Assembly: GCF_024609215.1 (NCBI RefSeq)
Contig: NZ_JANIPD030000012.1
Coordinates: forward strand, 1-64,000
Direction of reading: 5' to 3'
DNA: 64,000 nt
Origin: Curtanaerobium respiraculi
GTDB taxonomy: Bacteria > Actinomycetota > Coriobacteriia > Coriobacteriales > Eggerthellaceae
Position numbers and translations under genes: made by a program. Shown one piece after another: positions 17,956 through 26,514 of this stretch; the first letter of the stretch is position 1; each line of letters begins with the position of its first letter. The notes under the pieces are model-generated. The model worked only from the letters and a program-made list of their open reading frames with translations. It was not told the DNA's origin and made no database searches.

Positions 17956-18512
17956 GCAATGTTGACGAGATCGTAGCTGCGCAGATCGAAGAGCTGACAG
18001 CGAACCTCCGAGATTCTGCCGAGCGAATGAAATACACGTACAAAGCGCACGAAAAGGCTGCGGACAGGTACGACCTCTATGAGAGGCGCAGGCATATAGC
18101 GCTTATTGCGTTGACCGTTTTATCAGCGAGCACGTTGATCATGAGCATATTCGCGCTCGTCGGTCATGAAGCTTGGGGGAATATTGCGGTCGCTGTCGTT
18201 GCAACTTGCGCCAGCCTCGCATCTCTTCTTGGAGACTATCTCGACTTTGCAGGTAAGAGTCAGCTCCATCAGATGACGGCTGTGAAAACACGCTCCCTGT
18301 TTGTCCGCTACGAAGACCTTATTGGCGATTTACGAACAGGGGCAGTTACGCCAGCGGCAGCAAGAAAGCGTCGCGACCTAATGAGGGAAGAGGAGAACGC
18401 GGTGCTTGCGGACGTTGCTCGGACGACCAAAAAGGACTACGACCGGGCGTCAAGGGCGCTGGAATCTGGCGAGAAGACCTCCGAGGCACAAGACGCCCTG
18501 CACGCTAGCTAG
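17952..18512 (+). CDS. SLATT-domain membrane protein, candidate CBASS effector
   Basis: 186 residues. Two membrane helices (about 48-70, ALIALTVLSASTLIMSIFAL; and 76-97, NIAVAVVATCASLASLLGDY) are separated by a short turn and flanked by charged, helical cytoplasmic segments, which is the SLATT arrangement. SLATT proteins next to nucleotide-second-messenger synthases are taken to be pore-forming effectors that kill or arrest an infected cell. The start overlaps the mcrC stop; the CD-NTase gene follows 13 bases later. SLATT_5 is the likely subfamily because it often pairs with SMODS enzymes, but I cannot confirm this by eye. Confidence 0.7.
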   Translation: MSNVDEIVAAQIEELTANLRDSAERMKYTYKAHEKAADRYDLYERRRHIALIALTVLSASTLIMSIFALVGHEAWGNIAVAVVATCASLASLLGDYLDFAGKSQLHQMTAVKTRSLFVRYEDLIGDLRTGAVTPAAARKRRDLMREEENAVLADVARTTKKDYDRASRALESGEKTSEAQDALHAS

Positions 18513-18525
18513 CCGAAAGGATCAC

Positions 18526-19803
18526 ATGTCGGACTCTCAGTATCTGCTCGAACAAGTTCTGGCTAATCTCAAGGTGGCAAACAGCGACGAGATTGCCAAT
18601 AGGCGTGACGCTATAACGAAAGCTCTTAACAAGAGTTTTCGCGACAATCCTGATTCGACGAAGAATTCCATGATGATTGGGTCGTACGGAAGGCACACGG
18701 CCATCAATGGAATTTCTGATCTCGATATGGTGTATATCCTTCCTGCTGGCTTGCAGAATCAATATCGAGGCAAAGGCGGAACTTCTAAGGCGCTTAGAGA
18801 CGTACGCGAAGCGATAGAGTCTCGCTACTCCTCAACCGACGTGACGGTTTCGTCTCCGGTCGTGGTGGTTAAGTTTGCCAATTTCCAGTTTGAGGTGCAG
18901 CCCGTATTCTCCGAGGGCGACGGCACATTTAAATACCCAGATACGAAGCTCGATATTTGGAAGCCCATTAAGCCTCGTAAGGAGATTGAGGCAATAAAGC
19001 AATTGGATGAGCAGAGCCATGGCACATTGCGGAAGGTGTGCAGGCTAGCTCGTGCCTGGAAGGACAAGCACGCCGTCAAGATGAACGGCCTGCTTATCGA
19101 CACGCTGGCTTACAACTACTTGAGCTGCAATGAACAGCTGTGGACTTCGGGGGTATTGCTAGCCGATTGCATGTTCGGATTCTTCGCCTATTTGGCCAGC
19201 GAGCCGCAGAAGGAATACTACCTCGCTCCGGGAAGTAATCAGAAAGTTTACGTGAAGAACGGATTCCGTCACAAGGCCGCAATAGCTCGCAATCTTTGCC
19301 AAGAAGCCATTGATGGCGAGGGAAACACTACGAACTGGAGAAAATGGCGTGCAGTGTTCGGCAAGGTCGTGTCCTCACAAACGCAGATTTCAAGCGAGGA
19401 GGAATCCGATTACATCGATACCGAGGAATTCATAGAAGACCTCTACCCGCAGAATATCAGGTATGGACTCGACATCGATTGCGAGGTTGGAAACGCGGGC
19501 ACATTTGCGTCTTGGCTTTCAAGCATGCTGCGCAGCCACGTGTTGCTTCCGCGAGAAAAGACTTTGCTGTTCAAGGTTACCTACTGCAGTGTTCCTGAAC
19601 CCTATGAGCTGAAGTGGAAGGTTCTGAACCGAGGTGACGAGGCCAGGCGAAGGGACATGATTCGCGGGCAGATTATCGACGACGGCGGTAATGGGGAGCA
19701 GAAGGAGACCACCGATTTCAAGGGCGATCATTACGTTGAGTGTTATGCCGTGAAAGATGGCGAGGTTGTTGCCCGAGCACATATTGACGTGCCGATATCG
19801 TAG
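18526..19803 (+). CDS. CD-NTase (SMODS) with C-terminal AGS-C sensor domain
   Basis: 425 residues. The nucleotidyltransferase core is clear: IGSYGRHTAI gives the G52-S53 motif, ISDLDMVYIL the metal-binding D65 and D67, and FEVQPVF a likely third acidic residue (E123). The remainder of the SMODS domain is helical (LRKVCRLARAWKDKH). The last ~95 residues (LLFKVTYCSVPEPYELKWKV, then GDEARR and HYVECYAV) match the AGS-C sensor domain found on such synthases. It would make a cyclic or linear oligonucleotide messenger that opens the neighbouring SLATT channel. ATG 18526 has GAAAGGA ahead. A 12-base run of AT-rich DNA and a change of codon use follow the stop, marking the end of the tight operon. 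Confidence 0.82.
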   Translation: MSDSQYLLEQVLANLKVANSDEIANRRDAITKALNKSFRDNPDSTKNSMMIGSYGRHTAINGISDLDMVYILPAGLQNQYRGKGGTSKALRDVREAIESRYSSTDVTVSSPVVVVKFANFQFEVQPVFSEGDGTFKYPDTKLDIWKPIKPRKEIEAIKQLDEQSHGTLRKVCRLARAWKDKHAVKMNGLLIDTLAYNYLSCNEQLWTSGVLLADCMFGFFAYLASEPQKEYYLAPGSNQKVYVKNGFRHKAAIARNLCQEAIDGEGNTTNWRKWRAVFGKVVSSQTQISSEEESDYIDTEEFIEDLYPQNIRYGLDIDCEVGNAGTFASWLSSMLRSHVLLPREKTLLFKVTYCSVPEPYELKWKVLNRGDEARRRDMIRGQIIDDGGNGEQKETTDFKGDHYVECYAVKDGEVVARAHIDVPIS

Positions 19804-19876
19804 GCTTGTCAAGAACGATTTAACGTTTCCCTGAACCTTTTAACGATTCCTATTTGAGAGAGCGAGGTGGGTGCAT

Positions 19877-20920
19877 ATGAGAACGGCGGTGAGAACGGCT
19901 GAGCGGAGCAAGGCCGAGGCGCTTGGCGCATGGCTGGCATTGGCGAGCTATATGCTGGCATCTAAAGCCGCAGGTGAAAGCCGCGTTTCTGCTCGACGCA
20001 GCACCGACCCCGCAACAGGACTTTGTATCAAAGACGGCAGCTTGTTAGATCCGACATGCGGGACTGCCGGATTCTTTATCTCGGCAATGCACAAGATGCT
20101 AGAGATGGCAGATAGCGACGCCAAAATTAAGAGCATCAAGAAGAAGCAGTTGCACGGCTATGAGCTGCAAAGCAACATGTTTGCCGTCGCTGCAGCAAAC
20201 ATGATTCTCCGTCGCGATGGTAACATCAACTTGGAATGCGCAGACTTCCTCAAGAAGAATCCCGCGCAGGTTCAACTAAAAGGTGCGACGGTCGGTTTGA
20301 TGAATCCGCCCTACTCTCAGGGGACTACGGCAGACCCCGACCAGTACGAGCTCTCATTTGTCGAGCATCTCCTGGACTCTCTTGCCCCGGGTGCCCGTGC
20401 GACAGTTATCGTTCCGCAGTCATCAATGACAGGTAAGACGGAGGCAGAGCAGACATTCAAGACGTCCATTCTCAAGCAGCATACGCTCGAGGGCGTGATT
20501 ACGTGCAACACGGACACGTTCTACGGTGTAGGTGTAAACCCCGTTATAGCTGTATTCACTGCGCACGAGCCGCATAATCCGCAGAAAGTGTGCAAGTTTA
20601 TTGACTTCAGGGATGATGGTTACGAGGTGAAGGCCCATATCGGCCTTGTCGAAGGAGATGCCGCAAAGGACAAGAGACAGCATCTATTGGATGTATGGTT
20701 TGACCGTACGGAGGTACCATCGAAGTTCTATGTTGAATCGACTGTTCAGGCGGATGATGAGTGGCTACACAGTTTTTATTACTTTAATGATGAAATTCCT
20801 ACCGATGCTGATTTCGAGAAGGCAATCGGCGACTATCTGACGTTCGAGTTCTCTATGGTCATGCAGAATCGCGAGTATCTTTTTGCGGGGGGGGGTGACG
20901 ATAGTGCAGAAGCTAAGTGA
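19877..20920 (+). pseudogene. 5'-truncated second N6-DNA methylase (HsdM-like)
   Basis: The frame opens with about 50 residues unlike a methylase (ERSKAEALGAWLALASYMLA), then joins the family at GSLLDPTCGTAGFFISAM, motif I. NPPYSQGTT (motif IV), VEHLLDSLAPGARATVIVPQ and GVGVNPVIAVFTA follow, as in type I/BcgI-like adenine methylases. The N-terminal HsdM domain that should precede motif I is missing, so the gene is probably inactive. A run of nine G (20887-20895) lies just before the end. The 3' end overlaps a specificity gene, so this was a second restriction system, now decayed. Confidence 0.65.
20887..20895 (+). repeat. Run of nine G at the hsdM2/hsdS2 junction
   Basis: Nine consecutive G end in the GTG start of the second hsdS and lie inside the 3' end of the second hsdM. 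Homopolymer runs of this length slip during replication and are used for phase variation in some restriction systems. Here both genes are otherwise damaged, so current function is doubtful. Confidence 0.6.
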
Positions 20921-21319
20921 AAAAGAATGGAGTTATTTTTCGCTACCGGATATTTTTTCTGAGATACAACGGGGAAAGCGCATAAAAAACGCAGATCACA
21001 TACCCGGCAACGTTCCCTACGTCTCATCTACAGAAGCTAAACAATGGCGTTGATGACTTCATCGTCGCTTCTCCAGGAACAAGGTCGTTTAGCGACTGCG
21101 TTAGCCTTGCCAATAGTGGAAGTGTTGGTGCGGCCTTCTACGAGCCTTTTAGGTATGTTGCGAGTGATCATGTGACCAGCTTAAAGCGACCGGGTACATC
21201 GAAGTTTGCGTATTTGTTCCTAGTGAGTAGTAGCCACCCGCGGTACCGGCAGTCAGATTGATTGGTACCGCGGGTAGGATCTTTTGGTGCCGGGTGTAGC
21301 CACCGATGGTACCGCTTGA

Positions 21320-22105
21320 TTATTTCTTCTTCGGCTTTGCCGCTGCCTCCTTCTCGTCGCGCTTTTTCGCCACGTACTCGCGCATGTTCGGGCCTTCGAT
21401 ATCTATGTAGCGCGCCCCCTTCGCTATGCGGTTGAGCGTCGAGTCGGCCATCAGCTCGCCTTCTATTCTCAGATACCATTCCTGCGGTTCCAGCTGCGAG
21501 GCTATGATCGTGGCCGCCACGCCCTCTCGCGCCTCCATGATCTCGAACAAATCCACCGCGTTCAATGGCGACTCTATAGGCGTGGTCAGGAAATCGTCGC
21601 ACAGGAGCACGCTCACGGTCTTGTATTCATTCAAGGCCTCGTAATAGGCCTCGGCGTTGACGAGCCTCGCTCGGTTCAGATCTTCGAAGATGTCGGCAAG
21701 ACGGGCGTATCGTACGTCTATAAGCTTGCGGCATGCCGCCACCCCCAGCGCCTGAATGAGGAACGACTTGCCGCAGCCACTCCTCGATATGACGCAGATG
21801 ACCTCGTTGTCCTCAATCCACTTGCATTCCGCATACCTGGTTATCCTGTCGCGGCTGAGCTTGCGCTCCGGCAGGTAGATCAGATCCTCGACGCAGGCAC
21901 CCTGGTCCTTGAACTTGGCGTTCTTCACCAGCTTCTGCATCTTGCGCGTGTCGCGCGATTCGCTCTCGGCGTCGATGAGTACCTTCATCTTCTCCTCGAA
22001 GGTGAGGTCGTCATACGAATCGTCGTCAATCATCTCGCGCAGCTTGCGGCCCATGCCGCCGATCCTGAATTCCGTGAACTTGCGGAAGTCCTCCTCGCTA
22101 AGCAT
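21320..22105 (-). CDS. istB: IS21 helper ATPase IstB
   Basis: 261 residues from ATG 22105, which overlaps the end of istA by a few bases. Walker A is ISRSGCGKSF and the Walker B region VSVLLCDDFL; the N-terminal helices (LSEEDFRKFTEFRIGGMG) and C-terminal DSTLNRIAKGARYIDIEG are as in the DnaA-like IstB AAA+ proteins. It assists IstA in target choice and strand transfer. An upstream in-frame ATG at 22192 exists but would overlap istA by 95 bases. Confidence 0.92.
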   Translation of the reverse strand: MLSEEDFRKFTEFRIGGMGRKLREMIDDDSYDDLTFEEKMKVLIDAESESRDTRKMQKLVKNAKFKDQGACVEDLIYLPERKLSRDRITRYAECKWIEDNEVICVISRSGCGKSFLIQALGVAACRKLIDVRYARLADIFEDLNRARLVNAEAYYEALNEYKTVSVLLCDDFLTTPIESPLNAVDLFEIMEAREGVAATIIASQLEPQEWYLRIEGELMADSTLNRIAKGARYIDIEGPNMREYVAKKRDEKEAAAKPKKK

Positions 22106-23762
22106 CCTCTTCACCGTCCTTGCCTTCATAGGCGCCTTCACCATCGGCATCATCGCCGTCATCCTCGTCATCGCGTTTGCGCTTCCAGGCATCCGCCCCG
22201 CTCACGAGCCCCGCATGCGGCGCCTTGTCCTCGACCTCGCCGAAGGGCGCGCTTGCGATTGCGGTGCTGGAGGCTTTGCGAGCATCCGCCGCCTTGATGG
22301 CCAATATGGCGTTCTTGACCGCGGTGTAGCTGGGAGCGGCGGATACCGCCGACGTCAGCTTCGCACAGGCACGCTCGAGCAGGGCCGGCGAATACTGCTT
22401 CGAGAGTCCCAGCACGTTGCGACACGGGACGAACGCCTGCTCGACGATGGGCTTCGCCGCGAGCATGCGCTCAATGGCAATCTTTGTGGCTGGGCCGATC
22501 TTCGCCGCCCACGAGGTGAAGCGATCCGGCGACCAGGGCGACTGCAGGCTCGCATGGTTGGGTGGCATATGCTCGGCGTTCGTGGAATACTGGTTCTTGC
22601 GCCCGCGGAGGCGCGGGTGCACTGCGACGACCTCGCCGCCGTGCATGACGGTGACCTTGTCCTGCGTGAGCTTCGCGTCGCACGTCTCTCCCACAAGCGT
22701 ATGCGGCACGGAGTAATGCATCCAGTCGATGCGGATGTGGTAATCGGGCGGCACCTTCGCGCGGCGCCAATCGCAGATCTCAAAGGGCTCTACCGGCAAC
22801 GGGGCCAGATACTCGCGCTCCTCATCTTCGAACGCCTGGATGCGCGAGCCGTCCTTGGCGGAGAACTCGCGGTTGTTGAGCCAGTCGGCCTGTTCTGCTA
22901 TGAATTCGTTGAGCTCGTCCAAGTCGCGGAACACCAGCTCCTCGGACGGCGCCACGATCCACTTCTCAACGAGGTCGACGACCTCTTCGGCCTCGCTTTT
23001 GTCGCGGGGCTTGCGGACGCGGGCGGGGACGACGGCCGTTCCGTAGTGCTCAGCGAACTGCTGGTAGGTGTCGTTTATCTTGGTGAAGTGCGGGCCCTTG
23101 CGGTCGGTGGCGGTACCGGCATTGTCGGGGATGAGCATGTGGGGAACGCCGCCGAAGAATGCGAGCGCCCGCTCATGGCCGTCAATCCAAGAGCGCATCG
23201 CCATATCCACATATCCGCGTGCCCAGATGATCGCCGAGAACGGCAGGCTGATGATCAGCACGTAGACCGGGGTGCGGGCACCCGTCACGCGGTCCGTGAG
23301 ATGGCAGACGTCGCCGGCCCAGTCGATATACGCCTTCGCCCCGGGATCGTGGATGAAGTGCGCTGCCACCCCGGCCTTCTTCGCCGCCGCGAACTTCTCG
23401 CAGAACGTCTGGTAGGAGTAGGCCGCAAGCTCCTTGGAGGCCGCGTCCTCGCAGTACTCGTACCAGAACATCTTCACCGGCAGCTTGCGGTTGCGCTTCT
23501 TGCGCTCGACCAACCCGTCCGCGTCCGGCTGCAGGTACTTCGGCCCGGCTCCCTCGCCTTCTGCGGAATCCTGCTTGAGGAGCTCCGCGCATTCGGCATC
23601 CGTCATATCCGCTACATCGTCGGAACCGAATCCGAGCTCTTTGAGCTTCGCCGATGCGGCGGAGACGTCGCGCTTGCTGCAGTGCAGGATCGCGCAGATC
23701 TCCGATTGGCTGAGCGCCCCTCCTGCCAGCAACTCGAGCATCCGCTTCTTCCTGGTTGGCAT
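22098..23762 (-). CDS. istA: IS21 transposase IstA
   Basis: 554 residues with AAAGGGGGG before ATG 23762. An N-terminal helix-turn-helix (LAGGALSQSEICAILHCSKR) is followed by the rve integrase core with the DDE triad visible as KAYIDWAGD, MLIPDNAGTA and SEAEEVVDLVEKW. The C-terminus contains the Mu/IS21-type domain and a variable acidic tail. It cuts and joins the element ends and recognises the repeats in them. Nothing suggests inactivation. Confidence 0.93.
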   Translation of the reverse strand: MPTRKKRMLELLAGGALSQSEICAILHCSKRDVSAASAKLKELGFGSDDVADMTDAECAELLKQDSAEGEGAGPKYLQPDADGLVERKKRNRKLPVKMFWYEYCEDAASKELAAYSYQTFCEKFAAAKKAGVAAHFIHDPGAKAYIDWAGDVCHLTDRVTGARTPVYVLIISLPFSAIIWARGYVDMAMRSWIDGHERALAFFGGVPHMLIPDNAGTATDRKGPHFTKINDTYQQFAEHYGTAVVPARVRKPRDKSEAEEVVDLVEKWIVAPSEELVFRDLDELNEFIAEQADWLNNREFSAKDGSRIQAFEDEEREYLAPLPVEPFEICDWRRAKVPPDYHIRIDWMHYSVPHTLVGETCDAKLTQDKVTVMHGGEVVAVHPRLRGRKNQYSTNAEHMPPNHASLQSPWSPDRFTSWAAKIGPATKIAIERMLAAKPIVEQAFVPCRNVLGLSKQYSPALLERACAKLTSAVSAAPSYTAVKNAILAIKAADARKASSTAIASAPFGEVEDKAPHAGLVSGADAWKRKRDDEDDGDDADGEGAYEGKDGEEDA

Positions 23763-24643
23763 AAATGCCCCCCTTTCTTCAAGGCATCCCTAATTGGATG
23801 CACGCGAAGAAAGTCTAGGCATGATCGAGGCTATAGGGGAGACGGTACCATCCTGCTGACTTGCGGTACCATTCCAGCTGACTCCCGGTACCAAACCGGG
23901 CTACTACTCATTCCTAGCTTCATCTATCAAAAAACAAGGCTCTAATTTAATTTCAATAGAGAAATTAATGACGCGCGAGCGAAACGGATGCAAATATTGC
24001 TTCCTATTGATGACGCTGGGTTTCCTAGTTACTCCTATATGGAGCAGTACTCGTCTCATGTGAGGGGGCATGCTCATGCGGTATAGAGAGTTTATCGCTG
24101 GGCGTCTTTCCGAGTTTGAGCATAAAAATATTCCTACGCTCGATGAGAAAGAGTGGGCGGAATTTTCCCTTGAAGAGCTCTTTGCCGTTGGGGCCGGTAA
24201 GCGACTGACAAACGCAGACAAGATTGAGAGCAAGCGGCCTTTCGTAGGTGCAACGGATAACGCAAACGGCGTTACTGGTTTTGTCTCCAATGACAATACT
24301 TCTCGCGACAGAAACGCCTTGGGGGTTAATTACAACGGTGTGCCGTGCATAGCGTTTTACCACCCATATGAGTGCATCTTCACCGATGATGTTAAGCGGC
24401 TACATCTGAAGGACTACGGTGACAACAAGTATGTTATGCTATTTCTCAAAGCGATTGTCATGCAGCAACGCTCCAAATACTGCTACGGCTACAAGTTCAA
24501 AGAAAAACGAATGCTACGCCAGAAGCTCATGGTTCCCCTAAGTGACACTACTGGAAAGCCCGATTATGTGTATATGGAGCAGTACGCCAAGAACATGATG
24601 CTGAGGAAGTACGAACAGCATTTGGATTTTCTGAGAGAAGGCG

Positions 24644-26394
24644 ATGCTACAAGTGGCTGCTGAAGTTTATGCCTCTCGGCGGAAGGTATGCCTAGAAGGC
24701 CGTATATGGGATTTGCATATCCATACGCAATCGGACAAGTTGAAAAATGTTTCTGCAAAGGATTATGCGGCCAAGCTTGGGGAGTTGTTCGCGGAAGAGC
24801 GCTACAAGAATCTAGACTTGGTGTCTTTCACGGACCACAACTGTATCAACATCGAGGCATATAAGAGCTTTTTGAGCGCTCAGTCACACGTGGCTCTAAT
24901 CCCAGGTGTCGAGATAGATACTTACTTGGATGAGGCCGCCAAAGACACCAAAGAGTCCAAACATCTCATTGTTTATTTTGATGCAGTCGATGATTTTGAA
25001 ACAACGAAGAAACTGGCTTCGGAGTTAAACAGATGGCTATCTGCAAATGCTGTAGGCCCGCACAACCCGGTTTACATAGCGAGTTTATTGGCAAAGCTCA
25101 TAGATATCTGCCATGAAATCTAAACGCGTTTCGCGCTCAGCCCTCATGCTATGAAGCAGAATGGGAAAAAGCATTCACGAGGGTATGATTCAACCTGGAA
25201 CTATCTTGAACAAGAAGAGCAGAAATACGAAGCCTCCAAATATATTGATCAGTTCTTCTGTTTTTGGGAAGCTGGCCAGTCTAACGTTGCTAAAGCGATT
25301 GAGTTTCTAAAGGAGATAGATAGCGGCTCGCGTGTATCCGTCATCTCTTTTTCTGATTCGAAGTGTCTGAACGATGAGAAGGAGTTCCTTGATAAGCCGA
25401 GGCAGTACTTTCGCGCACTACCGAGCTTTAACGGGCTTGTGATGGTTGGAAGCGAGCCATCCCGTATTCTTAGCAGTCCAGAAGAAATTCCCTTCCAAAA
25501 CCAAGGAAGCTACCTTGGCAGTATCGACTTTGACGGCTGCGCAATAGAGCTCTCTCCGCAAATGAACGCGATAATAGGAGGCCGCGGTACGGGAAAGTCT
25601 GTACTGCTTGATTCGATTGCCCAGTGTTTGGGGAAGGCGTCTCAATTAAAGAAAGAGAGAAAAGACTTCCTCAGCAAACATAGCGCCATGGTAAAAAGCA
25701 TGGATGGTCTGTCATTACATGGGCCGAATTTTAACTGCGACTTTTTCAAGCAGAACTATATCCTCTCCCTTTTTGAAAAAGATGGAGAGGAGTTCAATGA
25801 AGCGCTGGAAGACTATTTCTCAGACGCATTCTCCCAAGTGGATGACTATGAGATTGAAGACCAACGAAGTTCTCTCAGGGAATCTTTCACGAGCAACTAT
25901 CAGTATGAAGATGATACTGCCGCCACTTCCGAAAATATTGCCGGCCTAATCGAGAAGTACACAGAGGATCAAAACGACGGTCTGAATATAAATATTAAGA
26001 AGTCCCTGGTTGGACAGGCTACAAAAGAGCTGAAAGAACTTAGCTACGACAATGTGATTTCGGGTATCCGCAAAGGTGTCATGAGCAAGCTGCCTAAATT
26101 CCTGAAAGAGAATGAGGCAATTCTGGGGGATTTGACAGCTCTTGAAGAAACAGTAGCGCGTGAGGCATTTTTAGAAAGACAGAAGTATCTAGGCGGTACT
26201 TATCTCAAGACAAAGATATATGAAGAGGTTGCAACGAAGAAGAAAGAGATAAGCGCAGCGCAGAAAGACAAGCAGAATGTAGCTGAAGCTTTTAGTCAGC
26301 AACTACAGAAGCGATATGCGCCATATGCAAAACGAGTTGCGCTGATAAACGCCTATCTCAGAGCTAGCGAAGAGTTTGACGATATGTTCATCGG
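24644..26394 (+). pseudogene. PHP-domain AAA ATPase (TrlF-like), nonsense codon and IS-truncated 3' end
   Basis: The N-terminal PHP phosphoesterase domain has WDLHIHT (HxH metal motif), LVSFTDHNCINIEAYK and ALIPGVEIDTYLD. An in-frame TAA (25121-25123) interrupts it after LIDICHEI; the same frame resumes without shift (SPHAMKQNGKKHSRG) into an SMC-like ATPase domain with IGGRGTGKS and long charged helices. The gene runs into foreign sequence after EEFDDMF, at the left side of the IS110-family element, so the C-terminal ATPase half is lost and the last ~20 codons of the open frame (to 26458) belong to the IS. PHP-ATPase fusions are suspected defence proteins. It overlaps the second hsdS by 20 bases. 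Confidence 0.7.
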
Positions 26395-26514
26395 CGACGC
26401 CGGCCCTGGCTCCCCGAGAAACGAGAAAGAAGCCCCCGTGCGCTTAGCCGTGGGTTAGCATCGTCTTGTTTCCGCAAGAGGCTGCCAGAGCCACAAAGAG
26501 AAGGGGGCTTCCCG

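Larger units (their letters stand above)
21224..23910 (-). mobile_element. IS21-family insertion sequence, intact
   Basis: 2687 bp with inverted ends beginning TGAGTAGTAGCC (21224-21235) and its complement at 23899-23910. Inside each end are repeats around GGTACCG and AGTCAG, the multiple repeats typical of IS21 ends. The flanking bases TTCCTAG (21217-21223 and 23911-23917) are a 7-bp target duplication, within the IS21 range. istA and istB are both open and on the minus strand. It sits inside the second hsdS gene and its preserved duplication implies a simple, fairly recent insertion. Confidence 0.93.
20895..24663 (+). pseudogene. Second HsdS specificity gene, split by IS21-family element and frameshifted
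   Basis: From GTG 20895: QKLSEKEWSYFSLPDIFSEI, RGKRIKNADHIPGNVPYVS, then a frameshift near 21046 to NGVDDFIASPGTRSFSDCVS and SLKRPGTSKFAYLFL. The IS21-type element (21224-23910) interrupts the gene here. After it, with another one-base shift near 23940, the gene continues NREINDARAKRMQILLPIDD and YMEQYSSHV, and after a third shift near 24066 the second recognition domain is open from ATG 24070: KEWAEFSLEELFAVGAGKRL to KPDYVYMEQYAKNMMLRKYE. Two similar target-recognition halves identify an HsdS. The last 196 residues could still be made as a half-subunit, which in some systems is active as a dimer. Confidence 0.65.

Noticed and set aside
21909-23945. 678-codon + strand open frame
   Set aside because: Antisense shadow of istA/istB of the IS21-family element; no family features and no ribosome-binding site.
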